Shown one piece after another: positions 1-11,021 of a stretch of 64,000 nucleotides of DNA. The stretch comes from Leucogyrophana mollusca (taxonomy: Eukaryota; Basidiomycota; Agaricomycetes; Boletales): assembly GCA_021014945.1 (NCBI GenBank), contig MU266406.1, positions 47,563 through 111,562 on the forward strand, read 5' to 3'. Position 1 is the first letter of the stretch. Every line of letters starts with the position of its first letter. The notes under the pieces are model-generated. The model was not told the DNA's origin and ran no database searches. It worked only from the letters and a program-made list of their open reading frames with translations. A program made the translations under genes and the position numbers.

Positions 1-59
1 ACCATATCGTCAGATCACCTGCGAAGCTGATCGACTTCAAGGGCTGAGGCTGATACTGT

Positions 60-1155
60 CCTGAAGACGCCACAATGCAACAGTTAAATGGTTAATTGTG
101 GGCGTTTCCCTTGATATGTTACCATCCACCAGTAACAAAATGCGCCTCCTTTGGCGCAAGATAAGGTGCAAAGCTTGCTATGTCTTCTGGTTGTCCGTCA
201 GTCACATCCTAGAGGTAAAAGGGGTCAATCACAAATGCGAGCGAGGGGAAGATTGGGAGGGCATTGATAAGAGACAGGACGCACGGCCTTAACACATCGC
301 TTTTAATAGTACATAGTACTATCTTGTGTAAGGAGCCTCTGGGCGCGAAAATCTCGCACCGGCGCAGGCACATCGAATACGGGGTGTTAACTCGAACGGG
401 GCAATAACTTTCATCTGGGTCTCAATGGGGTCCAGGAGCATAGTTGACTGTGACGTGGTGGGGGCCTAGCACCAGTGCAGGAAAACAAAGGCAAATCAGA
501 CCATGCAAGGCGTTACGAAATAAACCCCACAGGTTCCCTGCAGCTTGCGTCAACCCTCGCACAGCAAACTCGCTTCACTATACGTTAAACAATCTAGGAT
601 CCTGACCCAAACAAAGCGTAAGTGGATACTGGTAGGCCAGATGGCGATAGTACACACCCCTTTTACCGGCCACTGAGGACACGCCAATGATCCTACCACC
701 CCGGCCCTGAGAAGCCATCTGCATCGCAGCATGTTTGTAACAAAGGATGTTCCTCGCGCATTGACCGTGAGGATGAATTCGAAGTCCTCGATTGAGGCTA
801 GAAAACCAGATCGGAATGCACCATGTGAGGACAACAAACCCAGCAAACTGGTCGAAATCGAGCCCGCCCTTTTGATCCCCGCATTCGCCCCCACATATGA
901 CGCAACTGCCATGAAGAAAAGCTGGGGTGAGCTCTTGCGACACCCAAAATATCAAAGCCTCCCAACGTTTCAACGACACGATCCACCATCTTCTGGATTT
1001 CTGCTTCAACGCTGATATCCGCAAGTAATCTGCACCTCCGATGGCGCCTGGCGATATACCCGCTGAGACTGTCAACCAGATCTTGCATCCATGGGGTAAC
1101 ACAGACCAACATTGAAACCATCGTCGGTGAGACGCAATGCGATGGCTCGGTCATG
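60..1155 (-). pseudogene. SDR array copy 1, decayed acetoin-reductase-like gene
   Basis: Read on the minus strand, this stretch carries recognisable pieces of the SDR family next door: RAIALRLTDDGF from exon 1 near 1110-1140, the catalytic-serine block GRGGRIIGVSSVAGKRG near 650-710, a YxxxK-region remnant near 550-590 and QPEDIASF-like sequence near 150-210. The first ~17 codons, including the start and the TGxxxGIG nucleotide-binding loop, are replaced by unrelated sequence. The exon 1 frame meets a TGA at 1072-1074, the exon 1 donor is gone, and single-base deletions break the frame at the NARG/CYKHAA block (near 735-750) and at the YSASKF block. It is a pseudogene of the tandem array, not a working enzyme. 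Confidence 0.75.
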
Positions 1156-1712
1156 TACGGGAGATATCCTAAACCTGTCGAAAAAAAACGAGCGATCTAA
1201 GTCAGTAGCAAGCTCACGATGCTTCCCCATTATTCGATCTACCACCTCGAGGTGGGCAGGCGAATGTGTCGAACTGAGGTAATAGGGGATGAGTAATCAA
1301 GACTTAGGTCTCGGTGACGGCTTCATAGCCTTGTACTGAATAAGTTGTGTGATCAATTGCTCATTCAGGTGAATGGAGCAAGTCGGACTCACGGCCATCA
1401 CTGAAAGAGTTCTAGTGTTTTAGCCTTACAGGTCATAGGTCGCCAATGGTGATGATCGTCGTCGCCAGCTCTCGTCATCGCCTGGAGCGCACGAGGACTG
1501 TCGCTCAAATTCCTCCAGGGGTCGCTGGCGTCACTGGTCGCTACAAAGTCGCACCTCAGTATGTTCATATTTGATCACAGTTCACAGGATCCTTCATCTG
1601 CGGAATACATTTCCATTTCTCTGCACATCGCTGGGGGTATACTTCTTGCTTTAGCCTTCACCATCCCGATAAATCCACTGTCCTACATCAGATGGGACAG
1701 ACAGGAAAGCAC
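1156..1712. other. SDR array spacer 1
   Basis: Between decayed copy 1 and the end of copy 2. I see no conserved coding motif, RNA gene or repeat here. Confidence 0.5.
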
Positions 1713-2977
1713 TTAAGACAACATTAAGCCTCCATCCACAGACAACTGCACAAAAATCGTTTTTATGTTAGAATCCAAAGCTCTAGTATGGAGCAAAGTC
1801 ACTTACGCTCTGGCCTGCGAGATCAATAATAGATACCGCGGAAGCGAGGGTTGGAACATCATTAATAAATGCGCTCTGTGTGATTGCATTCTAGGCTTAC
1901 CGGAGATGAAGCGACCATCTTTCGACACAAGGAAAGAGACAAGGCTCGCAACCTCTTCGGGCTGGCCAAGACCTCCGATGGCGGAGCTGTTCATCGTCTT
2001 CGCACGAAGAAAAGGGTATACGTTTGCATCATGGGCAACACAGTTCCATGGAATAAACCCACCTGCTGGACTTCGGTGTCGAGATTAGGGGCAGCAGCAT
2101 GGATGCCCCGCACTAGTCGGTGGACGTTGTTAGGTTGTGTGCTAGAGCTGGTTAAGATAAAGTCTTACCCATCGGGGTATCTATCGTGCCAGGAGCGTAG
2201 CAGTTAACTGTAATACCGTGACGGCCAAGCTCCAGCGCTGAAGGGACCGCCAAGAAAGGTTAGGCGATAGCTGGAAAGGCAGAGTTTTCAAGACGTACCT
2301 GTGGCCTGAGTGAGTCCCCTGACAGCAAATTTGGAGGCACTGTAAGCTGCTACGAATGGAGCGCCTGCGAATTGGCTATAAGAACGAAGACATCGCGGGT
2401 TTCAGGAGATTATTCGCCTTTTTTACCGGCAGCCGAAGACGCTCCAATTATCCTTCCACCACGGCCTTGTGCTATCATCTGCTTCGCCGCGTACTTGTAG
2501 CAGAGGTATATCCCACGTGCATTGACCGAGAAAAGCGCATCCCAATCTTCGGTCTTGGCTAAAGACCTTATTAGCAGGGTAAGGAAGTGATCGTCAGAAT
2601 ACATACAATCGGTTATGGTGCCCATCCTGAGGATCCCAGCGTTTGCGATCATCTGTGCCAGGTTATAGGTGAGTGTCGCGTTTTCATGCCGGCTCCGGGA
2701 TACTTACGACGTCGAGCCCCCCAAACTCTTTCACCACGGTCTCGATCATACTTTTCACCTCGTCCTCGACACTCACGTCCGAGAGTATTGATAAAGTTCG
2801 GCGGTTCTTAGCGGTGATCTCTTGAGAAACACCGTCAAGTTCAGCCTTCTTAGAGGGGACATCGTTCACAGCGACGTCGTAACCGTCGTCGGCGAGGCGA
2901 AGAGCGATGGCCCGACCGATACCCTGGGCTGCTCCCGTGACTAGGGCAGTCCCTTTCGACTCTGAGGATGCGGACAT
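1713..2977 (-). CDS. Short-chain dehydrogenase/reductase, acetoin/diacetyl reductase-like (array copy 2)
   Basis: Classical NAD(P)-dependent SDR, most like bacterial acetoin reductase/2,3-butanediol dehydrogenase (BudC). By family it would interconvert small ketones and alcohols in the cytosol; the true substrate is unknown. Exon 1 (2708-2977) holds TGAAQGIG, the Rossmann glycine loop. The next exon gives the NAG motif (MIANAGI), then GASSAAGKKG with the catalytic Ser, then AYSASKFAVRG with the YxxxK pair, then GITVNCYAPG and QPEEVASLVSF. The end is rebuilt by an 8-base exon at 1807-1814 (GQS) and a last exon LSVDGG. I chose the ATG at 2977 because it places the usual short leader before KGTALVTG; an ATG 21 bases upstream is in frame. 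All blocks are open, so it is probably functional. A G-quadruplex-like tract lies just upstream. Confidence 0.85.
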
Positions 2978-2999
2978 GAGAATCTGATTCTTGTGCAAT

Positions 3000-3022
3000 G
3001 GGGGTGGGGTGGGGTGGGGGGG
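3000..3022 (+). repeat. G-quadruplex-like tract before SDR copy 2
   Basis: Plus strand reads G5-T-G4-T-G4-T-G7. It lies 23-45 bases upstream of the ATG of SDR copy 2, so the G-rich strand is the template strand of that gene. Single-base loops between runs of four or more Gs are the strongest form of the G4 sequence motif; folding is inferred. Confidence 0.7.
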
Positions 3023-4037
3023 ATAACTGGACGACTATGTCCCGTTGCGATTGCTGGTCTTTATCTGTTTAGAAACGTACCATTGCTGAATATTCGGAAC
3101 GACTTCCACTGTACGTGATAGAAGCTATCAACGCGTCACGTCGCGGAGCAGGGTTGAGTGACAGCTATCAATCCGGCGCACCCACCATCCCCCCGAGACA
3201 TCAAAACAGATATGATCATCTTGTCAATGATGCATGATTCGCGATCTATGGGACAAAAAGTTGGGAAACTCGGAGGCGTTTGTCAGGAACTTGCTACTTT
3301 CGAAGATGCAGCACAGGAGAGGCTGAGAAACGGTAACTCACTGAACCTTGGCCAGGCAGGCGCAGCCGGAGAAATGGGTGTCGCTCGGCCTCGTGACTTT
3401 CGACAATCTCATCGTTGTGCATAATTGAAGACCCCAAAAAGTTGGCAAGAAAAGAGTTCGCGTCCTTGAAATATGGAAGAGACAGCTGGTAGCTGACTAA
3501 TGTGCAGGTGGGTCACGCCTGCCCACACGTTCTGATGTAAATTCGGAGCTAGTAGTGGGTCGGGTGAGTTCTCAGTCATATCCATAAATCTTTGACTTCT
3601 GCTCAAGCGCATCCAACACCAGCCAACACCCAATTGGGGTCGGCATAGCGCACGTAGAAATACTTATCCTCGGATGTGCACTGAACAGAAGTCCTGACCG
3701 AAGTCCTGACCGAAATCAATCGGACCAGGGTGGGGGCACTAGAATTCCTGTCGCTCATCTACTCGTAAAGATGAGTCAGTCATGGGCCATTGTGATTCGT
3801 TAGGATTGGTCCAGTCAACTGACGATCAGACAGGTGTCGGATGTCTCCCCTCCAGATCACCTTGTGTCTAGAGGGCTATTTCACGGTTTCAAGTCGTACA
3901 AGATGATCGATGAATCGACGAAGCTGGGCGACGATGGAACCCCCGCTCTGGCCCTCACATAGCCTCACATGCACACTTGATTATACATCACATGATGATA
4001 CCTACCACAGTAAGTCCGTGCCACTGCCGGGGCGCCC
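3023..4037. other. SDR array spacer 2
   Basis: About 1 kb between copies 2 and 3. A 12-base unit (gtcctgaccgaa) occurs twice in tandem near 3690-3713. Otherwise I see no coding motif and no SDR remnant. Confidence 0.45.
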
Positions 4038-5282
4038 TCAGGACAGGACCATTCCTCCATCCACAGAAATCTGTTGAGAGCCTCAGTTCGGGTACTTTTG
4101 AGGCTATCACTGGATTGAAAATAACACACGCTTTGGCCTGCGGTTAGAAGCAATGCATCCCAGATGAAATTCAATTGGCACAATGACTCGGAGCGAATCC
4201 TCGTGCTCACCGGTCACAAAATGAGCTTCCCCGCTCGCAAGATAGGACACAATGCTTGCAATATCTTCGGGCTGACCTATGTATCCAGCAGCCGTGGCAG
4301 ATATCGCCTGCCGGGGCGAACACGTGAAACCGGTTTGTACCATGCAGGCTTTGAGCATTCCGATAGGCAACCAGGACAACTAGTACTGACCTGCTTGGAT
4401 AAGTCACCTCCATTTTTCAGCAACAGCGCATCCACTGATGGTCACAAATGCAGATGAGCCATGGTCGTAGACTGAGGTTGCAGGACTTACGCATGGGAGT
4501 ATCTATGATTCCGGGGGCATACGAATTGACTGTAATTTTATGCTGGCCCAGTTCCAGTGCTAGACAACTGGCTATCAAAAATATGGAACGCATAATAGAA
4601 TAGCGAATCACCTGCAGATTGGGTGAGTCCCCGAATAGCAAATTTGGAAGCACAGTATTCAGCGTTAACAGGCCACCCTGTCAGTTCAAAAACATGATAA
4701 GTGGTTCCCAGGTGCGATAACCAAGCCTCTACCTCTTTTGCCCGCCGCTGATGACGCCCCGATTATTCTGCCGCCACGTCCTTGTGCGATCATCTGACGC
4801 GCCGCGTGTTTGTAACAAAGGAATACACCTCGTGTGTTGATCGCGAACGCGGTATCCCAGCCCTCGACTGTAGCTGAAATAGTGTCGATGAGGTAGGACA
4901 GCGATGGAGTCCTTGTGTAGTGAGAACGTACCGTCGACTACGTGACGGAACTTGCCAGAAATACCGGCATTTGCGACCATCTGCGAACATTATCAACAGT
5001 GCGGTATTACAGCACGTCTGAACTCACGACGTCGAGACCTCCAAGCGCTTTAACTACTTCATCGATCATGCCCTTCACTTCCGCCTCCACGCTCACATCT
5101 GTGCACACCGAGAAGGCCCGGCGTCCTGTTGCGTTGACCTCTCGGGCAACAGCATCCACCAGGTCTTTCTTTGCAACAAGGTCATTCAAAGCAACATCGA
5201 ATCCGTCGCTGGCGAGTCGAAGGGCGATGGCGCGACCAATACCTTGGGCAGCCCCTGTCACAAGCGCGATACCTTTAGACAT
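4038..5282 (-). CDS. Short-chain dehydrogenase/reductase, acetoin/diacetyl reductase-like (array copy 3)
   Basis: Same exon plan as copy 2. Exon 1 (5028-5282) encodes MSKGIALVTGAAQGIG and ends in GGLDVV before a GTGAGT donor. MVANAGI supplies the NAG motif. GASSAAGKRG carries the catalytic Ser. The active-site block reads EYCASKFAIRG, so the YxxxK pair is kept, with Cys where other copies have Ser. The end is QPEDIASIVSYLAS, the micro-exon at 4130-4137 (GQS) and ISVDGGMVLS before TGA. It is probably functional. A TATA-like decamer sits 59 bases upstream of the ATG, at the same distance as in copy 6. Confidence 0.85.
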
Positions 5283-5340
5283 GATAGTACGCAATAGGTA
5301 TAAAGATGGGAGATCTACTGAGGGGGGATTTCCTAGACTC

Positions 5341-5350
5341 CTTATAAGCA
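5341..5350 (-). promoter_or_regulatory. TATA-like element of SDR copy 3
   Basis: Minus strand TGCTTATAAG, 59 bases upstream of the ATG at 5282. The identical decamer stands at the identical distance before copy 6. A core-promoter role is inferred. Confidence 0.55.
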
Positions 5351-5905
5351 AATGGCACACGCCAAGACTGTTGTTCTACCACCGGCAAGCAGACATACTT
5401 AATGGTGGGCGATGTAGTGATGCGCTGTAGCTCCGTTATTCTCAAACTATAACTAGATTCCATTTTGCAGTGACGTCGCGCCACAAGTTTATCGAAGAAT
5501 GCTTGCATCGGATTGGACCTACAATCTATTCCAGCTCGACATGAGCTAATATGATAGCCCCCGAAGCGCTTCGGGCTTTCGGTGCTGCACTGTGTGGGTG
5601 GCACTGCTATGCGTTCGTTTGCCGGCCGAATGCTCACGTGTCGCATACATACATATCATCGTCTTTGGAGCACACAGGACAAAAAGGTGCTCAGAGCACC
5701 TCTATGGTCCGAACATGATAGGGGGCACGCAGACAAACTGTAGCCTATGTCCGCTGACTCGGAAGCATGACAGCTGAGGCGGTTGCGGGCACCACTCGGG
5801 AGGGACATTACTCATTTTTCGTGAAGGCGCCATAACTATGGTGGCGTTCATGCGACCGATTAGATTCCTCAAGCGTCGACACCCCTGAGTAGGTACCAAG
5901 AAGCG
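5351..5905. other. SDR array spacer 3
   Basis: Upstream of copy 3 and downstream of copy 4. No coding motif recognised. Confidence 0.4.
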
Positions 5906-7165
5906 TTAAGACAACGTGGCACCTCCATCTACAGAGAGCTGTGGTGGAGCGGCGGCGTTAGTCTTGGTCCATATAGCTTCATACTAAGATGACATACGCA
6001 TTGGCCTGCGATTGACGAACAATTTGGAGTGCAGCAATGCAAGTAACCATGATTGGTCTCAGCTGGCACAGTGAAAACATTGGTTAATGAACACTCACCA
6101 GTCACGAAGTGAGCTTCCTTCGATGCGAGGAATGACACAATGGCCGCGACGTCCTCTGGCTGGCCCATATAACCGAGTGCAGTCGTTGCGACAACCTATC
6201 ATGTTTGAGGAGTGCATTATCGTTCAGACTACATAATTCGAACGCAAAGCTGTGACTGACTTTTTTGGCGTAGGCGTTCTCTTTCTCCCCGGGAGCTTTC
6301 TGTGCCTGCACTATTTGTAGAGTGGAATGTCACCCAAAGCTGTTGGAAACTGAGTGTAAACGCCTTACTCATTGGGGTATCTATAGGCCCAGGTGCGAAT
6401 GAGTTAACAGTGATATGATGTTGACCCAATTCGAGTGCTATAAAGAGTCAGCTGGTGGGACGAGGTCAATTGTAATTAGTTACCGGCGGATTGAGTCAGC
6501 CCTCGAACTGCAAACTTCGAAGCACTGTAATCTGCAGCATGGGCCCAGCCTACGCGCATCCAAACACAATCAGGTGCTTTAAGTCGCGCGATGGTGCGAT
6601 TGTCACCTTTTTTACCCCACGAAGATGATGCCCCGAGAATCCTGCCGCCACGTCCCTGTGCAATCATCTGAAGTGCTGCATACTTGTAGCATAAGAACAT
6701 TCCGCGTGTGTTTACCGCAAAGACAGCATCCCAATCTTCGGCTGTAGCTAGAAAGAACGGCCGTGAATGAAGTGCTGTGATTGCTTGGGCAGGGGCGTAC
6801 TGGTGAGCACACTGCCATCTGGGCATGCTATGCCCGCATTTGCGACCATCTATGAGGTCTGTTGAGTAGAAGGTAAACCATATGACTTTGATTCCGCTTA
6901 CAACATCGAGTCCTCCTAACTCATTGACTACCTCAGCAACCATTCCTTTGACTTCTGCTTCCACCCTCACATCTGCGTATACGGAGATCGCCCTATGTCC
7001 CGTGGCGTCGATTTCTCGCGCGACGTCTGCAAGCTGATCCTTCTTCCTCGGAATATCATTCAAAGCGACGTCAAACCCGTCACTAGCAAGTCGAAGAGCT
7101 ATAGCGCGGCCAATGCCTTGAGCTGCTCCTGTCACGAGTGCGATACCTTTAAACTGGGATGGCAT
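5906..7165 (-). CDS. Short-chain dehydrogenase/reductase, acetoin/diacetyl reductase-like (array copy 4)
   Basis: Exon 1 starts MPSQFKGIALVTGAAQGIG and ends GGLDVV. The catalytic-Ser block is GASSSWGKKG. The following intron happens to be in frame without a stop, so the unspliced reading runs on to DYSASKFAVRG. Further downstream come ITVNSFAPGPIDTPM, MGQPEDVAAIVSFLAS, the 8-base micro-exon at 5998-6005 (GQC) and LSVDGGATLS before TAA. The ATG at 7165 was preferred to one 24 bases upstream because it gives the family's short leader. I found no TATA-like box at -59, unlike copies 3 and 6. The second intron, between the NAG exon and the VNTRG exon, is the least certain part of the model. Confidence 0.82.
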
Positions 7166-7785
7166 GATGGCTGTTGATTTATGGGACAAAAATCATGCTG
7201 ATGAGGGAGCGTTTGGTATTCACGTTATGCTCTGCATGGGGAGCGGCCTGGCTCCAAACCGGCACAGTAGCTCCACTTCTTGTCCACCGGTCTGGAGTAG
7301 ATGGTACCTCGATCAGCAGTAAAAATAGTCGTCATCAATGAAGATCTAACTCATCTTTGACGTTTTCAGTTGGAGACAATCTGAGATAGGTCGCAGATAA
7401 GTAACTGATCCTGCGTAGATGAGAGACATGATAGCCTTTTATGTTGACAAGGTGCCAGTGTAACCCAGGCGGCCGTACTTTCGACGCGATACAAGGGACG
7501 TTTACTAGTAACAGTCCTTTGTCATTCTTGGGAGGACGGTGTCTATGGCTTCTATGTCTCTTCACTGTGGAAATATGCAGGATAAAGGGCGAGTAGATAA
7601 TTAGTGATGGCGGCGCTTCCTACCACAGTCACCACAATATGTACTGCTGGGCAAAAGGCCAATCAAACCTTGAATTGAACACCACGATGCGATGGACAAG
7701 GATTAAATCAAGAATAACCAGAGATTTGAACGTTGTGCAGCGTTAGCGAAGGAAATCGCATTATTAACTCGCTTGCGCTTTACCC
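7166..7785. other. SDR array spacer 4
   Basis: Upstream of copy 4. No convincing gene, RNA or repeat seen. Confidence 0.4.
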
Positions 7786-8790
7786 CGCAGGATGACGTCG
7801 AAATGGATGGTAACGGTGTTCGTGAGTGGAATTAGTATCGGAGCACTCCCACTGCAGGATGTTACACTCACTAGTAACAATCTGTACCCCCTTCGACACA
7901 AGATAGGATACAAGGTTGGCGACATCTTCCGGCTGGCCCCCCAACAGCAGATTTTTGATGCACTGATTCAGAGACGTTGAATAGTACCATGTACTGAGGT
8001 CGCCAGAATACGGACCTGATTCATTGCTTCCAAGAGGGCCTTGTAGTCGGGGACGACGGTCTGTTCCACTGACTCAGATAATATCGGTGGTGGGTTCGAG
8101 GACATCAGCAGGAACGTGACAGTTCTTACATATCCGTGTGTTTATGACTCCAGGTGCGTAAGAGTTAACCGCGATACGATGCTGGCCGGGGTCCGGGGCT
8201 GGATTACGAAGTTAGTGAGATCCAGTTTTGAACGTATGAAATCAACTCCTACCCGCACTGTATGTTCCTAAGCCGAGAAATCCTACATTGTCCGAACTCT
8301 CAGATGACTTGGATATATATTGTTCGCGATATGAAACTAACTTTCGCCAGACGCAGAGCATCCTACCACTACGTCCTTGGGTGATCATATGAAATGTTGC
8401 ATACCTGTGACAGGGGTATGTTCTACGCGCATTCACCCGGCAAACAGCGTCCCGATCTTGAGTAGAACCTGGGAGCCACAAGAGGTGTAATAAGGGAGAT
8501 GGCATCAGTAAGGTCACGGGTTACTAAATCTATGGCCTACGATGGCCAATCTGCCAAGGTTGTGACTGCACCATACACTATATCCTTCACCTGCTCTTCT
8601 TCCCCAACGTCAGCGCAGATTGAGAAAGCTCTTCCATGCTTGTTACCCACAGCCTGCACGATGTCGCCCAACGGTGCCTGATGTAGTTCAGTGCGATGTG
8701 GAAGCCATCTTTCACGAGTCGAAAGGCGAAGGTAAGTCTGATCCCGTGGGTTGCTCAGGTCACGAACGCAATGTCTTTACACACTGAAGC
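7786..8790 (-). pseudogene. SDR array copy 5, pseudogene
   Basis: A decayed near-duplicate of copy 6. Over exon 1 (8560-8780) the DNA closely follows copy 6, but the glycine loop reads T-stop-ATHGI: a TGA at 8755-8757 sits where TGAAHGIG is expected, and the start codon is lost. The next blocks are VCRVNARRTYPCHRYATF and ITQGRSGRM; the catalytic GASS sequence that should follow is destroyed. Near 7870-7950 a GGQPEDVANLVSYLVSKG block survives. The micro-exon sequence near 7770-7795 is no longer recognisable. It cannot encode a working SDR. Confidence 0.8.
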
Positions 8791-9116
8791 TATGGTCCTA
8801 TGCCGAGGGGCAGAGGGCTAGAGTTGTTGATAGCTTGCTGGCGATGGAGGCGTTTTTTGTAACCTTCTGAGTACAGTTTCAAGAGCACTCATTCCGAGGT
8901 GCGAGCAAGCGTACCTACATGGCTTCCGCACGAACCAAGTACCCGACTGAATTTGGCACCCATATGCGTCCTCGGGTGGTCCGCTTACAAACTGCCTTGA
9001 TAGACTAGCATAAAGAAGGAGCGCTTCTCTTGAAGTTGATGCCAGTGATCCAACTGATCTGTCAGCAAAACGATCCAAAGGATGTCAGCATCATGATGTT
9101 TGGGCTCCATAGAACA

Positions 9117-9260
9117 TTACCCCCGTTTAATCGCAGTACTTACCTCCACCTCCGCTGATCTGCGTATCGGATACCACGACCGCTCGATGTCCCGTGACGC
9201 CGATCCCTTGTGCGACATTGCCAAAGTGGTATGTCTTCTTAAAATATCGAGTAAAGCGGC
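9117..9260 (-). pseudogene. SDR exon 1 fragment
   Basis: Read on the minus strand, the sequence gives DVAQGIGVTGHRAVVV followed by a degenerate SADVxVEAEV-like stretch. It aligns with the middle of exon 1 of copy 4 (DVAREIDATGHRAISV). No other exon is attached, so this is an isolated scrap of an extra SDR copy between copies 5 and 6. Confidence 0.55.
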
Positions 9261-9390
9261 TTCATCAAGGTCGTTAGCGAGAAGTTTCAGGACAAGCGTG
9301 CATGCTATGAGCAAAGAGTGCCCCAGACTTAAATACTGGACGTGCGATAAGTCACCACAAATATGAATTGAACCCCAGAACAAGCAAAGT

Positions 9391-10629
9391 TTAAGTCAAA
9401 AAAATCCCGCCGTCTGCTGAGAACTGGGAATTGCGCATGGTCAAAGAAGGAATCACCGATGGAAGAGTTTACTCACGCATTGACCTGCGTTTACGTGATG
9501 TTAGTGCCCAGCTCTTCCACTTATTAATGAGAAAATCACCAGTAACATATCGTGCCTCCTTCGACGCAAGATAAGACACAAGGCTGGCGATATCTTCCGG
9601 CTCGCCGACATGTCCAACGGCGGTGTCCCCAACATACTGTTAAGGAGACACATAAGTTTGATGCACTGATATTACCACTAGGATATATACCTTATTCTTT
9701 TCCTCTTCGAAGGATGTATAGTCAGAGGGAACGAAGGTACTCTCCCCTGGTTACGAGAACAACAGTGAGCTCGAGCATATTGCTACGAACGAAACGAAGG
9801 ACCTCACAGATCGGCGTGTTTATAATTCCGGGTGCGTACGAGTTAACCGTTATGCCATGCTTCCCAAGTTCCAAAGCTAAATGCCAAGTCAGCGATATAT
9901 GGCTTGGGATGTGACAAACCACCACCTGCCTGCGGTATGAGTCAGACCGCGGACCGCGAATTTGCTGGCACTATATGCTCCTAAGCCAATGTAACCTACG
10001 TTCGCCAAAAAGATCAGCTTATTCCAACCGTGTTCATCATAGGATGACAACTTACCCCTTTTGCCGGCTACCGACGACGCGCCTATGATCCTCCCGCCAC
10101 GGCCTTGCGCAATCATTTGTAAGGCCGCGAACCTGTAACAGAGGTAAACTCCGCGCGCGTTGACCCGAAGCACTTTGTCCCAGACATCTGCAGGAGCTGA
10201 CGATTGCGGCGTGGTTAGTACTGTAAGCAAATTGGCATTCACATAATTGACGCACTGCCTGTAAGAGAATTCACCCTGGCGATGCCCGCATTTGCAACCA
10301 TCTACATCACGGGATTAGTGCATGTGTTAGGTGGAAGTCATAGCTTGCGCGACTCTATGACTTACGACGTCTAATCCGCCTAACGTTTTGACTGTGCCAT
10401 GCACCATCTCCTTCACCTGCTCTTCTTCCCCAACGTCAGCGCATATCGCGAAAGCTCTCCCACCCTTATCACCAACAGTCTGCGCAATATCATCCAACAG
10501 TGCCTTTTTAGAGGGGATGTCGTTCAGCGCGATGTGGAAGCCATCATTAGCGAGTCGAAGAGCGATGGCACGTCCGATCCCGTGGGCCGCTCCGGTGACG
10601 AGGGCAATACCCTTGAATACTGATGCCAT
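9391..10629 (-). CDS. Short-chain dehydrogenase/reductase, acetoin/diacetyl reductase-like (array copy 6)
   Basis: Begins MASVFKGIALVTGAAHGIG, with His in place of the usual Gln in the glycine loop. MVANAGIAR is the NAG exon. VNARGVYLCYRFAALQM leads to GASSVAGKRG, then AYSASKFAVRGLTHTAG carries the YxxxK pair. Next come ALELGKHGITVNSYAPG, VGEPEDIASLVSYLAS and the micro-exon at 9477-9484 (GQC). The last exon reads FSADGGIFLT before TAA at 9391, so the usual LSVDGG is altered to FSADGG. All catalytic positions are present. A TATA-like decamer lies 59 bases upstream. Pseudogene copy 5 is its closest relative here. Confidence 0.84.
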
Positions 10630-10687
10630 GGGTCTGCGCTGATGTGTGGATGAAAATCGCTGACTTTACCCGATGTTGTTGACCATT

Positions 10688-10697
10688 CTTATAAGCA
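10688..10697 (-). promoter_or_regulatory. TATA-like element of SDR copy 6
   Basis: Minus strand TGCTTATAAG, identical to the element before copy 3 and also 59 bases upstream of the ATG. Confidence 0.55.
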
Positions 10698-11021
10698 TCG
10701 AGCTGCCGTTCCCAGCATACCAGTTCTGATTAGCAAAGGCGAGCCCCAACCGTGAATAGCTTGCTTCTGCCAACAATGCACCCAGCTGTATCTGTCACCC
10801 AGGACAGCCCCAGGTGACTTGATTACGAGGGGCGATGGGATCAGCTTGGAAGACACCTAACAAAAGAAGTCATTTCTGGTGAGATTATGATGAGCGCCCG
10901 CAAAAGTTGAGTAATGTAGTTTCGGTCCGGACTACACTGTATGTGAGAAGTAAGGCCAGAAGGATGTCCACATGGCCTATTCTCGAACATCTGAACTATG
11001 GCAGGTGGTCAAGAAACAGCC

